The notes under the pieces: model-generated
Told to the model about the DNA's origin: nothing
The model's database searches: none
Seen by the model: the letters and a program-made list of their open reading frames with translations, nothing else
Made by a program: the position numbers and the translations under genes
Assembly: GCF_000380645.1 (NCBI RefSeq)
Contig: NZ_AQXZ01000017.1
Span: 372,001 to 436,000, forward strand
Length of the DNA stretch: 64,000 bases
Source: Smaragdicoccus niigatensis DSM 44881 = NBRC 103563
GTDB lineage: Bacteria > Actinomycetota > Actinomycetes > Mycobacteriales > Mycobacteriaceae
Direction of reading: 5' to 3'
Part shown: positions 42,492 through 50,058 of the stretch, piece after piece
Position numbering within the stretch: the first letter of the stretch is position 1
Layout: each line of letters begins with the position of its first letter

Positions 42492-44045
42492 TCAGCGGCC
42501 GGGAAGGCGCTGTACTACCTGGAAGAGCGGGAGGAAAGCCTCCTGCCAAATCGCGTTCGGGAGTCCGAACGGCGGGTCGCCGTTGATGAAGCTGGTCGTC
42601 GTGATCGTCTGTGCCTCGGTGTATTTCAGGAGGCCCTCAGGGCCGTGGCGACGGCCGAGGCCGGATGCACCCATGCCGCCCATCGGGGCTGCGGTACTGG
42701 CGAACGCGGCACCGTAGCCCTCATCGACGTTGACCGTGCCGGTGCGCAGTCGCATACCGATGGCCTCGCCCTCGGACTTGGAGCGTGCCCACACACTGGC
42801 ATTGAGCCCGTAGATCGAATCGTTGGCCCGCGTGATCGCTTCCTCGACGTCGGCGACCGGGTAGATCGACACCAGTGGTCCGAACGTCTCGTTCCGCGCG
42901 CATTCCATGTCATCGGTGACACCGGTGAGCACGGTGGGTTCAAAGAACAGCGGTCCGATGTCGGGACGATGCTTGCCGCCCGCGATCACCTTTGCGCCCT
43001 TCGCCTTGGCATCCTCGACGTGACCCGACACCGTGGCGAGTTGGTCGTCGGAAATGAGCGATCCCATGTCGACGGTGAAGTCGTAGGCAGTGCCGAGCTT
43101 CATGTCGCGCACCTTCTGCCCGAACTTCTCGACGAACTCGCCGAAGGCAGGTTCCTCGACGTAGATCCGCTCGATCGAGATGCACAGCTGGCCCGCATTC
43201 GAGAAGCACGCCCGAGTCGCGGCCTGAGCGACGACGTCGAGGTTTGCACCTTTGGTGACGATCATCGGATTCTTACCGCCGAGCTCGGCGGAGATTCCGA
43301 TCAGTCGACGCGCGGCCTGCTCCGCGAGCAGTCGGCCCGTGGCAGACGATCCGGTGAACATCAGGTACTCGCAGTTCTCCACGAGCGCCGTGCCGACGAC
43401 CGAGCCCGGTCCGGGCACGACGGCGAGGAGGTCACGAGGGACGCCCGCCTCGTACAGCAGCTCCACATTTGCGAGCGTGCAGTACGGAGTCTGGCTGTCG
43501 GGCTTGATCACCACGCCGTTGCCCGCCATGAGGGCGGGAATGGCATCGGAGATGGACAGCGACATCGGATAGTTCCAGGGCGCGATCACGCCGACGACAC
43601 CCTTGGGGTGGTGGTGCACGACCGTCTTCATCACTCCCGGCATCGCGCTCTGCACGCGTTGCGGGGCAAGAAGTTTCGGTCCCTCCTTGGCGTAGTAGCG
43701 CGCGTTGAGCGCCAGATCGACGACTTCCTCCTGGGCAGCGGAACGCGACTTGCCCGTTTCCGCCTGCGCCACGTCCATCAGGAACTCGCGATGCTTGAAC
43801 ACGAGGCCGCGGAAACGTTCCAGCACCTCTGCACGTTTCTTCGGCGAACGGGCGGCCCACTCGCGTTGAGCTGTACGCGCGTTGGCGATTGCGGCGAGAA
43901 CGTCGTCGGCGGTGCCGACGGGGATCGTGGCGATCTCAGTGCCGGTGAACACCTCGGTGATCGGCTTACTCGGGCGCGAATCGACGTCGTCGATCGCAAC
44001 GAGAGTACGCAGTCGCTCGAGGTCGGCGCGTGACGGAACAGCCAT
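42492..44045 (-). CDS. Aldehyde dehydrogenase (succinate-semialdehyde dehydrogenase-like)
   Basis: 517 aa from the ATG at 44045, 2 nt after the ferredoxin stop. PWNYPMSLSISDAIPAL, FTGSSATGR, base E254 (ELGGKNP) and nucleophile C288 (NAGQLCISIERIYV). Oxidises an aldehyde to the acid with NAD(P)+. Position after P450 and ferredoxin suggests terminal oxidation of a methyl group: alcohol, aldehyde, acid. Paralogue of the enzyme at 16236. Confidence 0.92.
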   Translation of the reverse strand: MAVPSRADLERLRTLVAIDDVDSRPSKPITEVFTGTEIATIPVGTADDVLAAIANARTAQREWAARSPKKRAEVLERFRGLVFKHREFLMDVAQAETGKSRSAAQEEVVDLALNARYYAKEGPKLLAPQRVQSAMPGVMKTVVHHHPKGVVGVIAPWNYPMSLSISDAIPALMAGNGVVIKPDSQTPYCTLANVELLYEAGVPRDLLAVVPGPGSVVGTALVENCEYLMFTGSSATGRLLAEQAARRLIGISAELGGKNPMIVTKGANLDVVAQAATRACFSNAGQLCISIERIYVEEPAFGEFVEKFGQKVRDMKLGTAYDFTVDMGSLISDDQLATVSGHVEDAKAKGAKVIAGGKHRPDIGPLFFEPTVLTGVTDDMECARNETFGPLVSIYPVADVEEAITRANDSIYGLNASVWARSKSEGEAIGMRLRTGTVNVDEGYGAAFASTAAPMGGMGASGLGRRHGPEGLLKYTEAQTITTTSFINGDPPFGLPNAIWQEAFLPLFQVVQRLPGR

Positions 44046-44047
44046 GG

Positions 44048-44245
44048 CTACACCTGGTCTTCCACGATGAGCAGCGCAGCCCGAGGGCATTGTGCGACTG
44101 CTTGTTGGACAGCGCCGCTGAGCGCGTCCGGAACGGGGTTCGATATCGCGAGCTCGTCGTTGTCGTCGAGATCGAACACATCGGGCGCTATGCCGATACA
44201 GATGCCGTTGATCTCGCATCGAGCCTTGTCGACGTCGACTCTCAT
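44048..44245 (-). CDS. 3Fe-4S ferredoxin
   Basis: 65 aa from the ATG at 44245, overlapping the P450 stop by ATGA. Cysteines C-EINGI-C near residues 10-16 and CP (AQCPRAAL), with isoleucine/glycine replacing the other cluster cysteines, so a [3Fe-4S] ferredoxin. Probable electron donor of the P450 encoded directly upstream. Equivalent to the ferredoxin at 9009. Confidence 0.9.
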   Translation of the reverse strand: MRVDVDKARCEINGICIGIAPDVFDLDDNDELAISNPVPDALSGAVQQAVAQCPRAALLIVEDQV

Positions 44246-45648
44246 GACGGCCTTCTCTCCAATCGAATCGGCAGCCCGTCCTTGACCTTCGGCAGGACTG
44301 TTGCGGACCAGGGAATTTCGTAGTCGGCCGGGACCGACCACTCGAACTTGCGCAGCATCTGGTGCAGGGTCGACTTGATCTCCATGCCGGCGAAGTACAT
44401 GCCGATGCACTTGTGGGCGTGGCTGCCAAACGGGACGTAGATGTCCTTGTAAGCCTTGTCTTCACGACGCGCTTCCGAGAAACGTTCGGGGTCGAACTTC
44501 TCGGGGTCCGTCCAGTACTCGGGCAAGTGATGGTTGATATGCGGTGCGACGATGCAGAGTGTGCCCTTGGGCAGGTGGTAGCCAAGCACTTCGGTGTCTT
44601 TGACGGTCGCCCGGAACATCTGGCGAACCGGCGCGTTCAACCGCAGCGTTTCCTTCAGCACCAGATCAAGTGACTCCATGCCCTCGAGTTCTTCGAAGGT
44701 CGGATGGTCTCCCAGTGCAAGCGCTTCCGCGCGGCACCGGTCCTGCCATTCGGGATGCTTGCCCAGGTGGTGCACCATCATCGTCATCGCGAGGGTCGAG
44801 GTGTCGTGCGCGGCGAACATGATGAAGATCATGTGATCGATGATCTGCTGGTCGGTGAACGTGTCGCCGTCCTCGGACGTCGCGTGGCACAGCACGCTGA
44901 GCAGGTCGCTACCGTCGCCGGCCCGTTTTTCCGGGATCAGCCGGCCTATCTCGCGCTCGAGGAATGCGCGTCCTTTCAGGCCGCGCGCCCAGGTCGTGCC
45001 GGGCAGGTGCTTGTCCAACACGGGAATCTTGATGCGCGAGCCCGGCGTCCTGAATCGGACGATCGCACCGAGCGCTTCGAGGATGTCCTCGAAGGCACGA
45101 TTCATCTTGTCCGCGCGCTCGCCCGGCTCCACGCCCATGAACGTCTTGGTCGCGATGTTGAGCGCCATCTGCTTGATGGCCGGGCTGACGCGGAAGTCCT
45201 TTCCGGCAGGCCACGTATCGAGGGTGGCATCGATCGTCTGGTTCATGCCGTCCAGGTAGCCGAGGAGTTTGGCGCGCCCGAACGCCGATTGAAGGATTCG
45301 CTTGTGGAACATGTGGTCGTCGAAGTCCTTGAGCATGATCGCGTCGTGGTAAAACGCGCCCATCATCCGACTCCAGCCCTCGGCATGCGAGAACGCTTTG
45401 TCCCGGTTCTGGTGCACAACGCCCCAGGTGTCGGGCCCGGTGAGTGCAACGATGTTGAAGCCGAAGAGGCGACGCCACGCGATCGGGCCATCCGCCTCGT
45501 ATCCCTCCTTCAGGTAGCGGTTCACATCCTGCATGAGGGCGATCGTGTCACCGACGTACGGCAATTGACCCGCATGCCCCGGAATGGCTTTGAGGTCGCT
45601 ACCCGGAGGCGGCGGGAACGGATGAGTGGAGTGTTGCGGCATCTTCAT
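44242..45648 (-). CDS. Cytochrome P450 (paralogue 3)
   Basis: 468 aa, strong GAGGAG site. I-helix MFAAHDTSTLAMTMM, KETLRL (ExxR), heme loop VPFGSHAHKCIGMYFAG with C414. An N-terminal proline-rich stretch (HPFPPPPGSDLK) precedes the fold. Third member of the local P450 family. In operon with its 3Fe-4S ferredoxin, an aldehyde dehydrogenase and an SDR. Likely hydroxylates a hydrophobic side chain or terminal carbon. Confidence 0.93.
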   Translation of the reverse strand: MKMPQHSTHPFPPPPGSDLKAIPGHAGQLPYVGDTIALMQDVNRYLKEGYEADGPIAWRRLFGFNIVALTGPDTWGVVHQNRDKAFSHAEGWSRMMGAFYHDAIMLKDFDDHMFHKRILQSAFGRAKLLGYLDGMNQTIDATLDTWPAGKDFRVSPAIKQMALNIATKTFMGVEPGERADKMNRAFEDILEALGAIVRFRTPGSRIKIPVLDKHLPGTTWARGLKGRAFLEREIGRLIPEKRAGDGSDLLSVLCHATSEDGDTFTDQQIIDHMIFIMFAAHDTSTLAMTMMVHHLGKHPEWQDRCRAEALALGDHPTFEELEGMESLDLVLKETLRLNAPVRQMFRATVKDTEVLGYHLPKGTLCIVAPHINHHLPEYWTDPEKFDPERFSEARREDKAYKDIYVPFGSHAHKCIGMYFAGMEIKSTLHQMLRKFEWSVPADYEIPWSATVLPKVKDGLPIRLERRPS

Positions 45649-45710
45649 TGATGACTCCTCTTTCGGTGTCGACTTCCAGGACGGGAAGGCGAACGGAGTG
45701 GTGCACGACG

Positions 45711-46676
45711 TCAGGCGCCGATGGACTTGTTGTGGATCTTGCGGGGATCAATCCCCTCGCGTGCCCAGGCGTCCGCGGCCCGGGGTTGGTAGAGAACGTT
45801 GACGGGCAGTCGGTTGAAGACCGGATTGAGTCTGCGGATCAGCGCCGCGCCGCGCTGAAATCTCTTCTCCTGCCGGTCATTCCACTCGAGCCCACAGGTC
45901 GCGCGAACCTGAGGTGGGAGCGTGCCGACGATCATCGTCCGTCCGTAAACGTTCAGCGGCGCGGAGAGAAGTTTCCACACGGGACCGGGTACGCCCTTCG
46001 GGCGGGGAACGCCCTTACGGAGATAGCCAGTGCCATACATCAGCGTGTGTGTGGGCACGGCGCGGCTGACCATGTCCTCCCAGTATTCGAGGAATTCGTC
46101 GTAGGTCTGCGGTTGTGAACGATCGCTGACTCCGTACAGCCGATACCAGGCCTTACCCTCTTCGAAGATCTGCACCTTCTCCGCGTACGAGAGCCGTCGC
46201 ACGAACATGTCGGTGTTGTAGATGACGGCGTCGACGAACGTGGCATGGATCCAGTACCAGAGCTCCGGGCTCAGGGCGTGGTAGCGCGTCCCGTCGTCCA
46301 TCGATCCTTTGATGTTCTTGTGATAGTCGCGAACCTTGTGACCCCAGGCTTGTTGGTCGTCGCCATAGATCACCTGCATGAGGTTGCGGATGGTCCGCTG
46401 GCCTCGCCCCAAAGCGTCGTTCCACACCGCCGAATGCTCGTAGAGTGCGGTACCGATTTGCGCGATCACGGTCTCGGTTCCAGCAATGCGTTGGAAGCCG
46501 AACAGCGAAACTCGCCAGTCGCCGAAGTACTTCCAGATCAGCGAGTCAGCGCCAAGGCGCGGAGCATCGAGCGCCACGCTGGCGTCGGGCTCAGCCAGGA
46601 TTGGCAATCCATCGCCGACATGCTCGTCGAACTTGTTCTGAAATGGGGCGTGGTCGTGCCCGTTCGTGGCGGTCAT
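45711..46676 (-). CDS. DUF2236 / MpaB-type oxygenase family protein (copy 2)
   Basis: 321 aa. DUF2236 family segments are visible: FQRIAGTETVIAQIGTALYEHSAVWNDALGRGQRT near residues 60-94, HKVRDYHKNIKGSMDDGTRYHALSPELWYWIHATFVDAVIYNTDMFV, which contains the conserved histidines thought to bind heme in latex-clearing relatives. GAGAGG precedes the ATG. Substrate unknown. Second DUF2236 gene in this window (other at 32273), both beside P450 electron-transfer genes. Confidence 0.83.
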   Translation of the reverse strand: MTATNGHDHAPFQNKFDEHVGDGLPILAEPDASVALDAPRLGADSLIWKYFGDWRVSLFGFQRIAGTETVIAQIGTALYEHSAVWNDALGRGQRTIRNLMQVIYGDDQQAWGHKVRDYHKNIKGSMDDGTRYHALSPELWYWIHATFVDAVIYNTDMFVRRLSYAEKVQIFEEGKAWYRLYGVSDRSQPQTYDEFLEYWEDMVSRAVPTHTLMYGTGYLRKGVPRPKGVPGPVWKLLSAPLNVYGRTMIVGTLPPQVRATCGLEWNDRQEKRFQRGAALIRRLNPVFNRLPVNVLYQPRAADAWAREGIDPRKIHNKSIGA

Positions 46677-46685
46677 AGATACCTC

Positions 46686-47687
46686 TCAGAATCCGCCGGC
46701 GACGCGAACGACGGTCCGCCCCGTGTTCCGGCCCGCACGTACCTGGTTGATCACGGATACGACGTCGCGGACGGGGATTTCGTGAGCGAGCGAAGCAAGG
46801 TGGCGCGGCCGAAGGTCGGTGCCGAGTCGCTGCCAGAGTGCACGACGCCGCTCGATGTCGACCTGGACGGAGTCCATGCCGAGCAGCGAGACGCCACGCA
46901 GGATGAACGGAAGAACGGTCGTCGGAAGGTCGGGACCGCCGGTCAGACCGCTCGCGGCAACCGCGCCGCCATACTTCACCGTGCTGAGCACGTGAGCGAG
47001 GGTCTTGCCTCCAACGCAATCGACGGCACCTGCCCAGGTCTCGCGACCGAGGGGGCGGATCGGTGCACTCGGATCCTCGGGAAGCCGGCCGATAATCGAT
47101 GACGCACCGAGCGATTTCAGCAGGTCAGCCGCCTCCGGCTTGCCGGTGGAAGCGACGACGTCGAAGCCCGCGGCCGACAGCAGATCGACAGCGACGCTGC
47201 CGACTCCGCCGGTTGCGCCGGTGACCAGAATCGGTCCGTCAGCTGGCGTGAGGCCGTGCTTGGTGAGCGCTTCAACACTCAGGGCGGCGGTGAATCCGGC
47301 CGTACCGATGGTGACGGCATCTCGAGCCGAGAGTTCGCCAAGGGGCACGACCCATCCGGCCGGAACCCGAGCGAACTCGGCGTAGGCGCCGTGCTGCGAG
47401 ATTCCGATTCCGTAGCCGTGTGCAAGGACGCGGTCGCCAACTTTGAAGTCCGGGCTCTTCGATGCGACGACTTCGCCGGCCAAGTCGATCCCGGGAACCA
47501 AGGGGTAGTCCCGAACGGCGCCACCGCGCGGCGTCACGGCCAGTGCGTCTTTGAAGTTGACGCTCGAGTACTCGACCTTGATCGTGACGTCACCGGCGGG
47601 CAGGAACTTCTCGTTGACGGTTTCCGCGGCCACAACAATCTTGCCGTCGGCTTCGCGGGCAACCATCGCCTTGAACTTTTGACTCAT
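46686..47687 (-). CDS. MDR family oxidoreductase (acrylyl-CoA reductase AcuI/YhdH-like)
   Basis: 333 aa from the ATG at 47687; a GTG at 47693 would add two residues. Medium-chain dehydrogenase/reductase fold without zinc ligands: NFKDALAVTPRGG, PGIDLAGEV, GTAGFTAALSVEAL and VTGATGGVGSVAVDLLS. The YhdH/AcuI group reduces enoyl-CoA such as acrylyl-CoA with NADPH. First gene of the ten-gene operon; an inverted repeat at 47735-47752 lies upstream. Confidence 0.87.
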   Translation of the reverse strand: MSQKFKAMVAREADGKIVVAAETVNEKFLPAGDVTIKVEYSSVNFKDALAVTPRGGAVRDYPLVPGIDLAGEVVASKSPDFKVGDRVLAHGYGIGISQHGAYAEFARVPAGWVVPLGELSARDAVTIGTAGFTAALSVEALTKHGLTPADGPILVTGATGGVGSVAVDLLSAAGFDVVASTGKPEAADLLKSLGASSIIGRLPEDPSAPIRPLGRETWAGAVDCVGGKTLAHVLSTVKYGGAVAASGLTGGPDLPTTVLPFILRGVSLLGMDSVQVDIERRRALWQRLGTDLRPRHLASLAHEIPVRDVVSVINQVRAGRNTGRTVVRVAGGF

Positions 47688-47734
47688 GTTCACAGTCTAC
47701 AACACAACACTTTGTGATGGAATGTAGCATCCAA

Positions 47735-47752
47735 ACAGAATGCTCGTTCTGT
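47735..47752. promoter_or_regulatory. Candidate operator between the TetR gene and the ten-gene operon
   Basis: ACAGAA-TGCTCG-TTCTGT, a perfect 6-bp inverted repeat with 6-nt spacer, 48 nt upstream of the first gene of the operon and within 90 nt of the TetR gene end. Plausible TetR-type site by position; no second copy was found. Confidence 0.4.
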
Positions 47753-47781
47753 AAGGGGTTCAGCGACTGTCTGTAAAGACG

Positions 47782-47813
47782 AAACGGGCCCGCGCGATTG
47801 CGCGGGCCCGTTT
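47782..47813. terminator. Hairpin terminator after the TetR gene (47825-48442)
   Basis: Perfect 14-bp stem AAACGGGCCCGCGC with its complement and a GATT tetraloop, 11 nt beyond the TetR stop on the - strand. It separates the TetR transcript from the ten-gene operon, which must therefore have its own promoter at about 47700-47780. Confidence 0.75.
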
Positions 47814-47824
47814 GGGGACAAGGG

Positions 47825-48442
47825 TTAGGACTGCCTGGATGCGGGCAGGAAGGGAACGAGATAGCGACGAGCGAACTCCCGCCGCCCGTCGGCGCTGTCG
47901 AGGTGGAAGTGGCTTTGCGGTGTCAAGACCATGGACAGGCCAAGACGCGCGACGATCTCCGCGAGCCCTTCGGGATCAAAGTCGCCACCTATGTCGGTGT
48001 TGCAGGCTTGCTTGAGCCAGACGGCGAACATTCCGCTCACCATTGTTAGTGCCGGACCGCCGTCGACCGTCACCGCGCGCACCCCGGCGTCGGTGTCGGT
48101 AGAGAGGATTCGCTGAACAAGAGGAGAATCCAGAATGCGTCCGAAGCACGTCGCCCAGCCTTCAACAAGCTGATCTTCGATCGTGGGCTGCGCACCAACT
48201 TCGATCGCTACGGCGACAAAGAGGTCTTGGATCCACTTTGCCGCAGCCGCCTGGATGATCTCCTGCTTGGTCTTGAAGTACCGGTAGATCGTCGTGCGGT
48301 GGACGCCTGCGCGACCGGCGATATCGTCGACACTGACGCGTCGTAGCCCGAATTCGGTGAACTCCGCGAGCGCCGCTTCCAGGATCTTGATGGAGACCGC
48401 GTCGAACGCCGGAACGTCAATTGGATTGATCGAAGCCGTCAT
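47825..48442 (-). CDS. TetR family transcriptional regulator
   Basis: 205 aa from the ATG at 48442. HTH FTEFGLRRVSVDDIAGRAGVHRTTIYRYFKTKQEII at about residues 29-64. Resembles the TetR at 36735 over much of its length (shared LTPxSxxxLxxxxxxRxFARxYxxPxL end), so the two probably arose by duplication. Lies immediately upstream of the ten-gene operon on the same strand. Confidence 0.88.
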   Translation of the reverse strand: MTASINPIDVPAFDAVSIKILEAALAEFTEFGLRRVSVDDIAGRAGVHRTTIYRYFKTKQEIIQAAAAKWIQDLFVAVAIEVGAQPTIEDQLVEGWATCFGRILDSPLVQRILSTDTDAGVRAVTVDGGPALTMVSGMFAVWLKQACNTDIGGDFDPEGLAEIVARLGLSMVLTPQSHFHLDSADGRREFARRYLVPFLPASRQS

Positions 48443-48515
48443 TCGCAGCCTCCGGCGATCTGTTGCGTGGTCATCGAGGGTCCATCGTAGTGGGTCGTCG
48501 TCAGGTTCGTTCGGA

Positions 48516-48782
48516 TCAGGCGGCGAGCTCGGGAGTGGGCACTGCCTGTTTCTGCTGCTTCTGCAGCATGCGCGCGTTCTCCACCAGCGCAAAGCCATCG
48601 GGGCCGAGGGGCCACCGGTTTACCCGATCGCCGATTGCCGGGACGCTGAGCAAAGCGAGGGGCGGCCGGGTCATCTGGAATGCAACGTTGAGTACGGGAT
48701 CGGCTACTGCGGGGATGCCCCAGCGCCGGCGGGCGATCCCTGGCATGGAATTGCTCACCTTCGCGCGGAAGGCGTCGACCAT
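48516..48782 (-). CDS. Small hypothetical protein
   Basis: 88 aa, ATG at 48782. I do not recognise it. The composition is ordinary for a soluble protein, GC-rich third codon positions support coding on this strand, and the end has a charged-glutamine stretch (MLQKQQKQAV). An N-terminal KVSNSMPGIARRRWGIPA and a RPPLALLSVPAIG segment are the main features. It lies between the TetR and MBL genes on the same strand. No clear ribosome site. Could be a remnant of a larger gene. Confidence 0.45.
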   Translation of the reverse strand: MVDAFRAKVSNSMPGIARRRWGIPAVADPVLNVAFQMTRPPLALLSVPAIGDRVNRWPLGPDGFALVENARMLQKQQKQAVPTPELAA

Positions 48783-48854
48783 GGCGCTCGTGAAAGGGAT
48801 CGTCCAAGTGCGTCATGGTTGGCACTCATAGCGATTGCCGTACGGGGTAGGACG

Positions 48855-49589
48855 CTAGTGGCGGCCGGCGAGCGCCTTCTCCACCGCCTCGGCCATGGAC
48901 CCACGATGAACGGGTCCATGGCCCGGGTGCATCACCGTCGCGGCGACCGATGCCAGCGTCGACAACGTCGAAAGATGTTCCACGCGATCGTGGTCGAAGA
49001 ATGCGGGCAGTATCTGGGGGCCGGTGGTCCGGCTGAGCATGTGGCCGGTACACAGTGCGTCGCCGGTGATGACCACATCGCCGACGAGATAACACGTGTG
49101 TCCGTCCGTATGGCCAGGCACCAGGAACGGCACCGGATTGCCCGGAACATCGAGGGGAACGTCGAGCGGAACTCCGGTCGCCGTCGGCACGGCGACCTTC
49201 TTCATCGCGCCCTTCGCCATGATGTGCATCGACCACCGGAGTATCCCGGGCAGGAGCGCGTTCTTTGCGACGTCGAGAGGCGTTGCCTGCTGAAGGTACT
49301 CGCGCCGCGCGTGGCGGGCTTCCTCAGTCGAGGTGTAGACGGGTACTGAAACCTTCGACAGCAGCTGGGGGAGTGAACCGATGTGATCGACGTGCGCGTG
49401 GGTGACCAGAACCGCGCGGACGGAGTCGAGACTGTGCCCGATCTGCTGCAGCGAGTCGACAACCTCGGCGTAATCGCCCGGATAGCCGGCATCGACGAGC
49501 GTCACGCCAGTGTCGTCGGCCAGGATCGTCCAGTTCACGCCCTCGGTAGTGACGAGGTAGGAACGGTCGGTCGTCTGTTCGATATGCAT
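48855..49589 (-). CDS. MBL fold metallo-hydrolase
   Basis: 244 aa. Metallo-beta-lactamase fold with the zinc motif THAHVDHIG (H64, H66, D68, H69), later ligand histidine in VPGHTDGHTCYLVGD, GDALCTGH and a final MHPGHG. Family includes glyoxalase II-like, lactonase and thioester hydrolases; substrate is unknown. Downstream of the small secreted protein gene but separated from it by a strong hairpin. Confidence 0.88.
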   Translation of the reverse strand: MHIEQTTDRSYLVTTEGVNWTILADDTGVTLVDAGYPGDYAEVVDSLQQIGHSLDSVRAVLVTHAHVDHIGSLPQLLSKVSVPVYTSTEEARHARREYLQQATPLDVAKNALLPGILRWSMHIMAKGAMKKVAVPTATGVPLDVPLDVPGNPVPFLVPGHTDGHTCYLVGDVVITGDALCTGHMLSRTTGPQILPAFFDHDRVEHLSTLSTLASVAATVMHPGHGPVHRGSMAEAVEKALAGRH

Positions 49590-49633
49590 GGCGGCGGCCT
49601 TCCGTCAGACGTTCAGGACCACCTCGAGAAACG

Positions 49634-49667
49634 ACTGTGTCCGGGTCCCATGGGACCCGGACACAGT
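49634..49667. terminator. 34-bp perfect palindrome, terminator of the small secreted protein gene 1
   Basis: ACTGTGTCCGGGTCCCA followed directly by its exact complement, centred on CCATGG. It begins 12 nt beyond the stop of the gene at 49679 on the - strand. With no loop bases between arms, the transcript folds with a minimal loop. A short T-rich GTTTCT follows on the - strand. Confidence 0.7.
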
Positions 49668-49678
49668 AACTGAGTCGA

Positions 49679-49906
49679 TTAGTGTCGCGTGAACACGACG
49701 CGGCAGACCGTCTTCTCCGGAACGTGGATGACGCTGCCGGGACGAGCTGGATAGGTCTTCTTGCCGATGATGATGTCGTGGGCCGGAATCGTGGTGCAGA
49801 CCTTCGTGGCCTTCGCGGATGCCGGCGCGGACGAGAGCAGTGAAACGCCGATCGCGGTGGCGACAACTCCAAGCACCATTCGTCGGGCGGTCGTCGTCTT
49901 CCCCAT
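49679..49906 (-). CDS. Small secreted two-cysteine protein (copy 1)
   Basis: 75 aa from the ATG at 49906 with GAGAGG upstream. N-terminal signal peptide (basic start GKTTTARR, hydrophobic core VLGVVATAIGVSLL, cleavage likely after PASA). The mature part of about 45 residues has two cysteines, KVCTTIPAHD near its start and KTVCRVVF near its end. It is clearly homologous to the protein at 52465-52797: [VI]CxT[IL]PAxD, then GxK, YPxR, H and CxV in the same order. Divergent from a DUF4012 gene. I do not recognise a named family. Confidence 0.8.
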   Translation of the reverse strand: MGKTTTARRMVLGVVATAIGVSLLSSAPASAKATKVCTTIPAHDIIIGKKTYPARPGSVIHVPEKTVCRVVFTRH

Positions 49907-49959
49907 GGCCAACCTCTCACTAATTCGCTGCCGGACCGGTGTCCTCGGCAGCAATAAAG

Positions 49960-49968
49960 TATCAAACC
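49960..49968. promoter_or_regulatory. Promoter-like element conserved in both DUF4012 modules (copy 1)
   Basis: TATCAAACC (complement GGTTTGATA) lies 54 nt upstream of the small secreted gene start here and 50 nt upstream in the second module (52847-52855). On the - strand both continue with an AT-rich stretch that could hold the -10 of the small gene. Confidence 0.4.
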
Positions 49969-50058
49969 GTGGCTAAACTTGCGCACCGGAGAGGCGCCAT
50001 ATCCCGCTTATCTGCTGTTTGAAAGTGGTAATTCATTCAATCGACTGACAGGGCAATA

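Noticed and set aside
42645-44033. 462-aa frame on the + strand
   Set aside because: Antisense to the aldehyde dehydrogenase; shadow composition rich in R, H and D.
47735-47752. KstR-type cholesterol operator
   Set aside because: The arms AGAA/TTCT resemble it, but the spacing is longer than in the KstR box, and no cholesterol ring-degradation genes are present.
48294-49349. 351-aa frame on the + strand
   Set aside because: Runs antisense through the TetR, small hypothetical and MBL genes; the MBL zinc motif is on the other strand.
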